DNA from: Candidatus Eiseniibacteriota bacterium | GTDB taxonomy: Bacteria; Eisenbacteria; RBG-16-71-46; CAIMUX01 | Assembly: GCA_020633975.1 (NCBI GenBank) | Contig: JACKCR010000007.1 | Location: 124,001-188,000, forward strand | Direction of reading: 5' to 3' | DNA: 64,000 bases | In this document: piece by piece, positions 18,383 through 26,258 of the stretch | How the letters are laid out: each line of letters begins with the position of its first letter | Position numbering within the stretch: the stretch's first letter is position 1 | Translations under genes and position numbers: made by a program | The notes under the pieces: generated by a model | Seen by the model: only the letters and a program-made list of their open reading frames with translations | Told to the model about the DNA's origin: nothing | Databases searched by the model: none

Positions 18383-19093
18383 ATGAACGTCTGCGTTCGG
18401 CTCTCAACGCACAGCGGCGGCCTGGTCGCTCGGCTCCGCTCCCTGTCACTCGGCACTCGCGACGCGAGGCCGCTCCTCTCGCGTCTGCGTCTTTCGGGAC
18501 CGGCTGTCGGAACGGCCCTGGCCTGTACGGTCGCACTCGCGACTGCTGGCTCACTCGTCGGCTCCGCGTTCGCTCAGGACGGTGCGAAGCCTACTCCACA
18601 GCCGCGCGAGTCCAAGACCCGGATCGCCGTCCCGCTGGAGAAGGTGCGCGTAGACGACGGAGACACCGTCGTGATCGTTTGGGGTGAGGGAGACGAGGAG
18701 ATCATCCGGGTGCTCGGGATCGACACTCCGGAGACGCAGCACGTCGAGCATCGGATCCCCTACGATCAGCCGTTCGGCCGGGAAGCAGCTGGCTTCGCGA
18801 AGGGCGCGTTCGCCCTGGCCACGAGCTGCGAAATCCTTCGCGCCGACATGATGGACCCGTACGGCCGGACGCTCGGCTACCTCTACCTCAACGGTAAGAA
18901 CTACTCCGCCGCGATCGTGGCTGCCCGGCTCGCGGTCGAGTCCGTCTCGTTCTACGGGGACAACGGTCTCCCGGAGCCCGCAGCCGAGGTCATGGCGGCG
19001 GCCAAGACAGCAGGGCCCGTTCCGTTCGAACCTCCCCACCAGTACCGTCGCCGGATGCGGGACGTCTCCGACTACGAAACTGCAAAGCACTGA
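18383..19093 (+). CDS. Secreted thermonuclease-like (SNase) protein
   Basis: This 236-residue protein has a long basic N-terminus followed by a hydrophobic signal core (about 43-64, ending SAFA). The SNase/OB fold starts at about 82. Catalytic residues of staphylococcal nuclease are conserved: Arg in IRVLGIDTPE, Glu in PETQ and Arg in DPYGRTLGYLYL, together with the calcium-binding aspartates in VDDGDTV. It is likely an extracellular or periplasmic nuclease of DNA or RNA. TAGGAGG lies six bases before the ATG. Confidence 0.9.
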   Translation: MNVCVRLSTHSGGLVARLRSLSLGTRDARPLLSRLRLSGPAVGTALACTVALATAGSLVGSAFAQDGAKPTPQPRESKTRIAVPLEKVRVDDGDTVVIVWGEGDEEIIRVLGIDTPETQHVEHRIPYDQPFGREAAGFAKGAFALATSCEILRADMMDPYGRTLGYLYLNGKNYSAAIVAARLAVESVSFYGDNGLPEPAAEVMAAAKTAGPVPFEPPHQYRRRMRDVSDYETAKH

Positions 19094-19305
19094 CACGGCG
19101 GTGCAAGATGCAGCGCCACACCCGCGGCTTCTGCCCACTCCCGTTTCGGCCCGGCGGCCTCAGGCAGACGGCGGGAACCGCCCCAACTCGCGGAACATCG
19201 TGTGGCGAACCAAGCTCCGAATGGGTCAGAAAGCCCGCCAAGGCTTCCGCGCGGTAGCTCGAGAGCTCGGCCGCGCCATGGCACGAGGCTTGTCACAAGA
19301 GACCC

Positions 19306-19373
19306 GAACGCTCCCGCCCCTCTTGGGGTGCTGATGGTCGACGATACCGTGGTTCGAAGTTCTGGGAGCGTTC
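19306..19373. other. Inverted-repeat structure, possible small structured RNA
   Basis: GAACGCTCCC (19306-19315) pairs perfectly with GGGAGCGTTC (19364-19373). The 48 nt between them contain a CCCC-tctt-GGGG hairpin (19317-19328) and a less ordered segment containing GGTTCGAAGTTC. The overall shape is a multi-armed element of 68 nt. It is not a tRNA: the T-arm does not pair and no anticodon arm can be drawn. Confidence 0.35.
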
Positions 19374-19439
19374 CGAGACTCCCGTTCGCCGGGTAGGCGG
19401 ACGGAACAGATGGCCGACCGCTCGAGGTCGGTCTCGGCG

Positions 19440-19482
19440 CCCCGCTGTTGTTCCCCCCCAGCGGGGTTGCCGCTTTTTGCGG
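19440..19482 (+). terminator. Strong GC hairpin with T-run upstream of pnp
   Basis: CCCCGCTG (19440-19447) pairs with CAGCGGGG (19459-19466), followed by TTGCCGCTTTTT. A second small hairpin CCGC-ttttt-GCGG overlaps the T-run (19470-19482). It could terminate an RNA from the region upstream or act as a leader hairpin in pnp mRNA, whose E. coli counterpart is autoregulated through a leader stem. Confidence 0.55.
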
Positions 19483-19550
19483 ACGCACCCCCTCCCCGGA
19501 CGCTACATTCGCGCTTCCTCTCCGTCACCGACTCGCCTCGGAGGTAGCCG

Positions 19551-21725
19551 TTGAACGTCATCGAACCGACCTGGAAGGGCACTGCACGGATTGGGCAGCG
19601 CGACGTCGTCCTCGAAACCGGGAGGATCGCGCGGCAGGCGGATGGAGCCGTCTTGATCCGGTCGGGAGGAACGGCTCTGCTCGTAACCGTCGTGGCAGCG
19701 AGCGCACCACGCGAGGGGACGGACTTCTTTCCCCTCACCGTCGAGTACAAAGAGCGCTTCTCCTCGGCGGGCGGCTTTCCTGGCGGGTACCGGAAGCGTG
19801 AAGGACGCGCCAACGACTTCGAGATCCTGACTTGTCGACTCATCGACCGCTCCATCCGTCCGCTCTTTCCGGACGGCTACCGCTGCGAAGTCCAGGTCAT
19901 CGCGAACGTGCTCGCGTGGGAGCCGGACGGCGATCCCGAATCGCTCGCCATCCTGGGGGCGGCCGCAGCACTCCATCTCTCCCCCGTTCCGTTCGACGGA
20001 CCCGTCGCGGGCTACAGAGTCGTCCAGGAAATGGACGATTCCGTCGTCGCCTTCCCGGAAGGAAGCCCGCAGACCGACCGAAAGATGGACCTGGTCCTGA
20101 CCATCGGGCCGAACGGCCTCGTCATGGCCGAAGGCGAAGCGAAGGAAGTCTCCGAAGACACCGTCGCCAAGGCGATCCAGGTGGCAACGGACGCAGCGAA
20201 ACCGTTCTTCGATCTGCTGGCCGAAGCAAGGCAGGCTCTCGGAATCGTCCCGCGCGAGTTCCAAGCCGATGAAATGGATGCCGCCGTCCTGGGCGACGTT
20301 CAGCGTGCGGCGACGACGCCACCGGGGAACACGGCTGGACCGGACGCGCCCTCCTCGGGCGACGAGGCAACCGTCTCCCTGCGCGACGCCGTCCTCACTA
20401 CGGGAAAGCACGAGAAGTCGGCCGCGGTGAAGGCGGTGAGGAACCGGGTCCACGCTGCGCTCGCCGAGACGTATCCGGAGAGAGGCCGCGAGATCGACGA
20501 CGCGTTCCACGCCGTGGAGAAGAAACTGCTCCGGCGGCTCGCTTCCGAGGAGGGGCTCCGTATCGACGGGCGAAACTCCACCCAGATCCGCCCGATCTCG
20601 ATCGAGACGACGGTGCTTCCTCGCGTCCACGGCTCGGCTCTCTTCACACGCGGTGAGACGCAGGCGCTGGTCGTCACCACGCTGGGATCCGCGAGGGACG
20701 AACAGGAAGTGGAGCGCCTCCATGGGGTCGAACGGCAACGGTTCCAGCTCTACTACTCGTTCCCGCCCTACTCCGTCGGCGAAACGCGTCCACTGCGCGG
20801 GCCAGGACGGCGCGAGATCGGGCACGGAAACCTCGCGCTCCGTGCGCTCGCGCAGGTGCTTCCCGACCCGAAGGACTTCCCCTACACGATCAAGGTGGAG
20901 TCGGAGATCACCGAGTCGAACGGCTCGTCGTCCATGGCCACGGTCTGTGGTGGATGTCTGGCCCTGATGGACGCCGGCGTTCCGATCACCCGGCCGGTGG
21001 CGGGCATCGCAATGGGGCTCATCTCGGACGGAGACGAGACCGTCATCCTGTCCGACATCCTCGGGAACGAGGATCATCTCGGCGAAATGGACTTCAAGGT
21101 GGCGGGTACGACCCGAGGAATCACCGCGATCCAGCTCGACAACAAGCTCGGGTCGCTCCCGGCGGACCTCCTCTCCCGTGCGCTCGCACAGGCGAAGGAA
21201 GGTCGACTCTTCATCCTCGGCCAGATGGCCGAAGCGCTCGCCGAACCACGTCCCCAGATCTCCGCGAACGCCCCTCGCATCCAGAGCCTCACCATCGGAA
21301 CGCACCGGATCCGCACGCTCATCGGTGCCGGCGGCAAGACGATCCGAGAACTCCAGGCCGACACCGGCACGAGCGTCGACGTGTCCGACGATGGCACCGT
21401 CCGCGTGTTCGCACCGGACGTGGACGCTCTCCGCGCGGCGGAAAAGCGGATCAAAGAGCTGACCGGAGAGCCCGAAGTCGGCCAGTACTACCGCGGGCCG
21501 GTCACCGGCATCGCGAACTTCGGCGCGTTCGTCCGCCTCTTCGAGGGGATCGAAGGGATGATCCACGTGAGTGAGCTGAGCGACGAACGTGTCGCGAACG
21601 TCGACTCTGTACTTTCCGAAGGACAAGTGGTGACGGTGAAGGTGCTCGGAACGGAACGTGGGCGGATCCAACTGTCGCTCAAGGCCGCGAAGGGCGTGGA
21701 TGAGTCCGATATCGCGAACTTATAG
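19551..21725 (+). CDS. pnp: Polyribonucleotide nucleotidyltransferase (PNPase)
   Basis: This 724-residue enzyme has the full PNPase layout: first RNase PH domain (about 10-145), helical domain (about 240-325), second RNase PH domain with GRREIGHGNLALRAL and SNGSSSMATVCGGCLALMDAGVPI (about 330-560), KH domain (IGAGGKTIRELQADTGTSVDVSDDG) and C-terminal S1 domain (YYRGPVTGIANFGAFVRLFEGIEGMIHVSELSDERV). It degrades RNA phosphorolytically from the 3' end as a trimer. The TTG at 19551 follows CGGAGGTAGCCG, a good ribosome site. Length is normal for the family. Confidence 0.97.
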   Translation: MNVIEPTWKGTARIGQRDVVLETGRIARQADGAVLIRSGGTALLVTVVAASAPREGTDFFPLTVEYKERFSSAGGFPGGYRKREGRANDFEILTCRLIDRSIRPLFPDGYRCEVQVIANVLAWEPDGDPESLAILGAAAALHLSPVPFDGPVAGYRVVQEMDDSVVAFPEGSPQTDRKMDLVLTIGPNGLVMAEGEAKEVSEDTVAKAIQVATDAAKPFFDLLAEARQALGIVPREFQADEMDAAVLGDVQRAATTPPGNTAGPDAPSSGDEATVSLRDAVLTTGKHEKSAAVKAVRNRVHAALAETYPERGREIDDAFHAVEKKLLRRLASEEGLRIDGRNSTQIRPISIETTVLPRVHGSALFTRGETQALVVTTLGSARDEQEVERLHGVERQRFQLYYSFPPYSVGETRPLRGPGRREIGHGNLALRALAQVLPDPKDFPYTIKVESEITESNGSSSMATVCGGCLALMDAGVPITRPVAGIAMGLISDGDETVILSDILGNEDHLGEMDFKVAGTTRGITAIQLDNKLGSLPADLLSRALAQAKEGRLFILGQMAEALAEPRPQISANAPRIQSLTIGTHRIRTLIGAGGKTIRELQADTGTSVDVSDDGTVRVFAPDVDALRAAEKRIKELTGEPEVGQYYRGPVTGIANFGAFVRLFEGIEGMIHVSELSDERVANVDSVLSEGQVVTVKVLGTERGRIQLSLKAAKGVDESDIANL

Positions 21726-22044
21726 CCTGCGATTGTCGGACTGAGCCCGCAGCGGTAGAGAAGCTTCCGCGCTCCCCAGCTCGATCGGGACACCAGCCAC
21801 GTTCCCTCGAGAACCGCAAGCGAGGCCTAGCGCCACATTGGTGCGGAAAGAAGCCGTACGGGAATTCCCCAATGGTGGTGCTTTGTTCGTTCCGACGTAC
21901 AATGCGAGGCGGACATTCCATCTCTATTTGGTTTCTCCACCGTGTCCGAACGCTCGCGTTGACGCATAGCCGCAGTCTGGACTCCTACCGCGGTCGATAC
22001 GGACGCACAGAGTCGAACCCCATGTGGAAGGAGGACCCTCCCTC
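21726..22044 (+). promoter_or_regulatory. Upstream region of the TAXI/TRAP locus with inverted repeat
   Basis: This 319-bp gap carries the imperfect inverted repeat CCACATTGG / CCAATGGTGG at 21833-21841 and 21869-21878, and inside it the perfect 10-bp palindrome GGGAATTCCC (21860-21869). A -10-like TACAAT lies at 21898-21903, without a convincing -35. The arrangement suits an operator upstream of the solute-binding protein gene; this is inference. Confidence 0.35.
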
Positions 22045-23025
22045 ATGATCCGTTCACCCAAGCTGGTCGTATCACTCCTCACCCTAGGACTCATGGCTGC
22101 AGGCCCGGCGCTGGCCAAGGATCGTCTTGCATTCTCGGGCGGTCCCGACGGAGGTACGTTCCAGTACTTCTCGAACGGTATCGCCACGCGGCTCTCCAAG
22201 GATCTCTCGGACGTAGAGGTCTCGAACATGGCGTCGGCAGGCTCTCTCGAGAACCTGCGTCGTGTGAACTCGGGCGACGCCGACTTCGGCATCGTCTACT
22301 CGGGCGACGTCTACCTCGGCAAGAATGGCAAGCTGACGAAGGACGAGAACAAGTACGAGAACTGCTACGCATTGGCCTATCTCTACGGCGCGCCTGCCCA
22401 CCTCCTCACGGTCGAGGGCACCGGCATTACCAAGGTAGCGGACCTCAAGGGCAAGCGGGTTGCTGTCGGTGGTGCTGGCTCCGGTGCGGCCTCGGCCGCT
22501 CAGCGGTACTTCACGCAGCTCGGCCTCTGGGACGAGATGAAGGTCGAGTACCTCGGCTACAGCCAGGCCGCTTCTGCACTCGGTGACAAGCTCATCGACG
22601 CAATGTGGGTCTTCGCTGGATACCCGAACTCCTCCGTCATCCAGGCAGCCGCGAGCAACAAGATCGTGATGCTGAACCTGGTCGAGCCGGCGAAGGAAGC
22701 GGGCTTCTTCGATGCCTATCCGTTCTACACCGAGCTCACGATCCCGAAGGGCACCTACCAGGGTGTCGACTATGACATCTCGTCGTTCCAGGATTCCGCA
22801 CTCTGGGTCGCCGGCAAGCACGTGAAGCCGGAACTGGTCAGTGCAGCACTTGGGGACATCTTCTCGACCGAAGGACTCGCCTACATGGTAAAGGTGAAGA
22901 GCACGGCTAAGGAGATGTCGGTCGCGGGCGCGCTCTCCGGAATCGTCACTCCGGTCCATCCGGGCGCGGCGATGTTCTGGAAGGAGCACGGCCTGTCCCT
23001 GAATGACGCGCAGATGGTGAAGTAA
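22045..23025 (+). CDS. TRAP transporter solute-binding protein, TAXI family
   Basis: This 326-residue periplasmic protein has a clear signal peptide (cleavage after PALA). The TAXI/NMT1-like core includes FSGGPDGGTFQYFSNGIATRLSK, SLENLRRVNSGDADFGIVYSGD and DLKGKRVAVGGAGSGAASAAQR. It captures a small organic anion and delivers it to the fused TRAP permease encoded next. ATG at 22045 is preceded by AAGGAGG at 10 bases. A strong terminator follows the gene, which probably keeps its expression above that of the permease. Substrate cannot be told from sequence. Confidence 0.92.
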   Translation: MIRSPKLVVSLLTLGLMAAGPALAKDRLAFSGGPDGGTFQYFSNGIATRLSKDLSDVEVSNMASAGSLENLRRVNSGDADFGIVYSGDVYLGKNGKLTKDENKYENCYALAYLYGAPAHLLTVEGTGITKVADLKGKRVAVGGAGSGAASAAQRYFTQLGLWDEMKVEYLGYSQAASALGDKLIDAMWVFAGYPNSSVIQAAASNKIVMLNLVEPAKEAGFFDAYPFYTELTIPKGTYQGVDYDISSFQDSALWVAGKHVKPELVSAALGDIFSTEGLAYMVKVKSTAKEMSVAGALSGIVTPVHPGAAMFWKEHGLSLNDAQMVK

Positions 23026-23048
23026 GCAGAAGACGAAAGTCGTATCCC

Positions 23049-23088
23049 AGGGGACGGGCCGTTCGGTCCACCAGCCCGTCCCCTTTTT
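23049..23088 (+). terminator. Rho-independent terminator between TRAP binding protein and permease
   Basis: AGGGGACGGGC (23049-23059) pairs perfectly with GCCCGTCCCCT (23074-23084) and a T5 run follows. It lies 24 bp after the binding-protein stop, so partial read-through would give the binding protein in excess over the permease. Confidence 0.88.
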
Positions 23089-23170
23089 CGTACCCGGATC
23101 TTTCGCTTTGCAGGTCCGTCGAGCCGGACCGCCGACCTCGTCTAGAGACCGTTTCCCGATCGGAGGCCAG

Positions 23171-25642
23171 ATGTCCGACACCCCGCCTGATGATCGCGAC
23201 GACCTCCCCGGAGACGAACCGGGAGCCCTACCCGAGGACGAAAAGCTCAAAGAGCTCCTCGAGAAGGACGCCAAGACAGGGAGGACGCCAACCGGTCTCT
23301 GGCATTGGATCATCGCAGCTCTCGGTGCCTTCATGGTCGGGTTCTACTTCTATACGGCGGGCGTTGCCTCTGTAGCGACGCAGTTCCACCTCGGGGTCTA
23401 CGTCTTCATCACGTACGTCCTCGTTTTCCTCGTGTATCCGGCCGGACGGAGCTGGGTTCGCTACATACTCTCCTTCCTCGTCGGATTCGGAGCGACCGCG
23501 GCGGTCGCGAGCCGGTTCTTCACCCGCGTGACGGAAGAAGGACTGAAGGTTCAGGACTTCAACGCGTTCCACGCCTGGTTCGACGCACCCAACGTCGCTC
23601 GCTCGTCCGAAGGGTTCGGAGCCGGCATCGCGGCCCTCGGAAGCCTCTGGCCGCTCTTCCTCGGCGGAATCGTCATCGGCACGGCCCTCTTCTTCATCGA
23701 CCGGTGGCTGGAGAGACGGTTCCCTCGGAACCCCGTGCTCACGGACGTGCTCCTCGCCCTCACGGCGGCGTCCGTCGTCCTCTACTGGATCCTGCAGTTC
23801 GAGGACCTGAACTACCGGGCCGGCGCGGAAACGCACTTCGACGGGATGATCAGCATCATCGGTATCATCCTCTCGATCGAAGTCTGTCGGCGCGTGCTCG
23901 GCTGGGCCATGACCCTCATCGGGCTCTCCATGCTCGGATACGCCTACTACGGTCCCTACCTTCCGGACGTCATCGCCCACCGTGGATTCGGCTTCGAGCG
24001 ACTCTGCACGTCGCTCTTCCTCACCGTGAACGGAGTCTTCGGGGTCATGGCGAGCGTTCTCGCCACATACGTGATCCTCTTCATCTTCTTCGGAGCGTTC
24101 CTCCAGAAGTCTGGCGCGGGAAGGTTCTTCATCGACCTCCCCATGGCGCTCGCGGGACGCAGCACGGGCGGCCCGGCCAAGGTCGCGGTGATGGCGTCGG
24201 CCCTCTTCGGCTCCGTTTCCGGAAGCGCGATCGCGAACACGGTTTCGACGGGCGCGTTCACCATTCCGCTCATGAAGCGGGCCGGGTTCAAGCCGCACGT
24301 CGCTGGAGCGATCGAGCCGGCGGCCTCGATCGGCGGCATGTTCATGCCACCGATCATGGGTGCGGGCGGGTTCCTCATGGCCGAGCTCACGGAGACGCCC
24401 TATCACCACATCATGGCGATCGCGATCTTCCCGGCCATCCTCTACTTCTTCTCCGTCTTCTGCATGATCCATTTCGAGGCGAAAAAGCACAAGATCGAGG
24501 GCCACGTCCCGGACGACCTGCCGCACTGGACGATCGTGCTGAAGCGCGAGTGGTACTACTCCCTTCCGCTCATCGTGATCACCGTGCTCATGATCATCGG
24601 ACGCTCGCCCGGCTACTCCGCGTTCTGGGCCACGATCTCCTGCATCGTGATCAGCTGGATCCGCAAAGAGACCCGGATGGGGATTCCCGAGATCTGGGAC
24701 GCCATCCTGACCGGCGCCCGCAATACCCTCATCATCGGGGCAACCCTCGGAGTGATCGGCATCATCGTCGGCACCATCTCGCTGACGGGAATCGGCCTGA
24801 AGTTCTCCGACATCATCATCTCGCTCGCGAACGGCAATCTCCTGGCCGCCCTACTCCTCGTCGGATTGGCCTCGCTCGTCCTCGGCATGGGCGTGCCCGT
24901 GACGGCCGCTTACCTCATCACGGCGGTGCTCGCGGTACCCCCGCTCACCGAGATGGGCGTCGTCCTGATCGCGGCACACATGATCGTCTACTGGTTCAGC
25001 CAGGACTCGAACATCACGCCGCCGGTCTGCGTCGCGGCATACGCCGGAGCAGCCATCGCCGGCTCCGACCCATGGAAAACCGGGTGGACCTCGTTCAAGT
25101 TCGCGAAGCTGCTCTACGTGATGCCGGTCCTCTTCGCCTTCACGCCGTCCATCCTCTTCGAGGGCAAGGCCATCCTCGCCCCCGAGATGGAGGACGCGAT
25201 CATGGGCGGGATGGTGACCAAGGTCCACGTCGCCCCAGGCGACGAGATCCAGAAGGGCACCGAGATCATGACGGTGATGGACGGGGAGACCCCCAAGACC
25301 ATCACTGCGGCCCGCGACGGCAAGATCAAGGAGATCCTGGTGGATCCGGGGACGTTCGTCTCCGGCGGAACTCACGTGGCGGAGACTTCCGCTCTCCCCC
25401 ACCGGATCTTCTCGTCCATGTTCTCCGCCGTCTTGGGAACGATCGCCTTCTCGGCGCTCACCATGCTCTACCTGATCCGGAAGACGAACTTGATCGAGTG
25501 GTTGCTCCTGGCGGTGGCGACGGTGCTCCTCTACTGGCCCGGTTTCGTGACCGACGGCCTGGGAATCCTGCTGGTGGTCCTCGTCTGGTTCCTCCAGCGG
25601 AACAAAAACAAAAAGGACGCACTGACGGCCGTCCCGGCGTAG
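23171..25642 (+). CDS. TRAP transporter fused permease (4TM/12TM) with biotinyl/lipoyl-like domain
   Basis: This 823-residue membrane protein combines the small (DctQ) and large (DctM) TRAP subunits, as in TAXI systems. After an acidic N-terminus come about 16-17 helices, with DctM signatures such as FGSVSGSAIANTVSTGAFTIPLM and IEPAASIGGMFMPPIMGAGGFLMAE. Residues about 672-742 form a barrel-sandwich domain like biotinyl/lipoyl carriers (MVTKVHVAPGDEIQKG ... RDGKIKEILVDPGTFVSGGTHVAE), but the modifiable Lys position is not a lysine (VMDGET). Two more helices follow. Such a fusion is not the usual DUF3394 tail of this family. ATG at 23171 has GGAGG four bases upstream. It symports the TAXI ligand with sodium or protons. 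Confidence 0.92.
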   Translation: MSDTPPDDRDDLPGDEPGALPEDEKLKELLEKDAKTGRTPTGLWHWIIAALGAFMVGFYFYTAGVASVATQFHLGVYVFITYVLVFLVYPAGRSWVRYILSFLVGFGATAAVASRFFTRVTEEGLKVQDFNAFHAWFDAPNVARSSEGFGAGIAALGSLWPLFLGGIVIGTALFFIDRWLERRFPRNPVLTDVLLALTAASVVLYWILQFEDLNYRAGAETHFDGMISIIGIILSIEVCRRVLGWAMTLIGLSMLGYAYYGPYLPDVIAHRGFGFERLCTSLFLTVNGVFGVMASVLATYVILFIFFGAFLQKSGAGRFFIDLPMALAGRSTGGPAKVAVMASALFGSVSGSAIANTVSTGAFTIPLMKRAGFKPHVAGAIEPAASIGGMFMPPIMGAGGFLMAELTETPYHHIMAIAIFPAILYFFSVFCMIHFEAKKHKIEGHVPDDLPHWTIVLKREWYYSLPLIVITVLMIIGRSPGYSAFWATISCIVISWIRKETRMGIPEIWDAILTGARNTLIIGATLGVIGIIVGTISLTGIGLKFSDIIISLANGNLLAALLLVGLASLVLGMGVPVTAAYLITAVLAVPPLTEMGVVLIAAHMIVYWFSQDSNITPPVCVAAYAGAAIAGSDPWKTGWTSFKFAKLLYVMPVLFAFTPSILFEGKAILAPEMEDAIMGGMVTKVHVAPGDEIQKGTEIMTVMDGETPKTITAARDGKIKEILVDPGTFVSGGTHVAETSALPHRIFSSMFSAVLGTIAFSALTMLYLIRKTNLIEWLLLAVATVLLYWPGFVTDGLGILLVVLVWFLQRNKNKKDALTAVPA

Positions 25643-25656
25643 GATTCTCCCCGGTT

Positions 25657-25680
25657 CGATTCGGGACCTTCCCCGAATCG
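25657..25680 (+). other. Intercistronic hairpin between TRAP permease and universal stress protein
   Basis: CGATTCGGG-accttc-CCCGAATCG, a perfect 9-bp stem, lies in the 71-bp gap. No T-run follows, so it more likely stabilises or processes the mRNA than terminates it. Confidence 0.55.
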
Positions 25681-25713
25681 GCCCGGGCATCGTAAGGATA
25701 CGAGGAAGAAGCC

Positions 25714-26226
25714 ATGCTTCCAAAAGTGGAGACCATTCTCTACTGCACGCAGATGGGGCCGAACAGCTCCTACGTGTTTCGACATGCCTACTCCCTGGCG
25801 AAGGACCTCCCCGCGAAGATCGTCGTCCTCCATGTTCTGGAACGACTGACGCGGACGCAGAAGGCCTTCGTGGAGGGGTACTCCGGGCAAGGAACGCTCG
25901 AGGACATCCTGGCCAGAGCCACAGAAGAGGCCCACGTCAGGATTCCGAAGCGGATCGAGGAGTTTTGCAGCAAGGAAAACGTCGAGGGCGACTGGCACGA
26001 CGTCGTGAAGGATGTCGTCGTCGTCCATGGGCACGCCGCGGAGACGATCCTCGAGCAGGTGGAGGCCACCCAGGCCGACCTGGTCGTGATCGGAGCTTCG
26101 GCAGACTCGTCCTTGCTCGAGCGCTTGACGGGCAACACCGCGCAGAAGGTCATTAGGTCCTGCCCGGTTCCCGTCATCACAGTCCAGGTGCCGGAGGGGC
26201 ATCAGGATCTCACGATCGATTCGTAA
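25714..26226 (+). CDS. Universal stress protein (UspA family) linked to the TRAP transporter
   Basis: This 170-residue single Usp domain has an N-terminal VETILYCTQMGPNSSYVFRHAYSLAKDL and a C-terminal ADLVVIGASADSSLLERLTGNTAQKVIRSCPVPVITV. The ATP-binding motif G-2X-G-9X-G(S/T) is degenerate (GASADSS in place of GxRG). Usp proteins are often encoded with TRAP transporters; TeaD regulates the ectoine TRAP system in Halomonas, so a regulatory role on the permease is plausible. ATG with AGGAAGAAG upstream. Confidence 0.9.
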   Translation: MLPKVETILYCTQMGPNSSYVFRHAYSLAKDLPAKIVVLHVLERLTRTQKAFVEGYSGQGTLEDILARATEEAHVRIPKRIEEFCSKENVEGDWHDVVKDVVVVHGHAAETILEQVEATQADLVVIGASADSSLLERLTGNTAQKVIRSCPVPVITVQVPEGHQDLTIDS

Positions 26227-26258
26227 TGGCACACTGACCAAGGAAAGGGAGGGTCGCG

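Larger units (their letters stand above)
19094..19550. other. 457-bp leader region upstream of pnp with structured elements
   Basis: No convincing protein gene is seen; a 77-codon frame at 19101-19334 has no ribosome site and no recognisable content. Two structured elements are present and listed separately: a 10-bp inverted repeat enclosing a small hairpin (19306-19373) and a strong GC hairpin pair (19440-19482). In many bacteria pnp follows rpsO; no rpsO is present here. The region may be a long, autoregulated pnp 5' leader or hold a small RNA. Confidence 0.4.

Noticed and set aside
19101-19334. 77-codon frame between nuclease and pnp
   Set aside because: It has no ribosome binding site and no recognisable content; the region is better explained by RNA structure.
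19306-19373. tRNA-like element with GGTTCGAA
   Set aside because: The T-arm does not pair, no anticodon stem or CCA-type end can be drawn, and the acceptor-like stem has 10 bp.
19503-21671. Very long open frame (722 codons) antisense to pnp
   Set aside because: It is a shadow of the pnp codon pattern in high-GC DNA; composition is Arg/Asp/Gly-rich with no recognisable domain.
25651-25680. tRNA T-arm-like GGTTCGATTC
   Set aside because: It is part of a 9-bp intercistronic hairpin and no other tRNA arms are present.
23305-25695. 796-codon frame overlapping the TRAP permease on the same strand
   Set aside because: It is the +2 shadow of the permease; Arg/His/Pro-rich and featureless.
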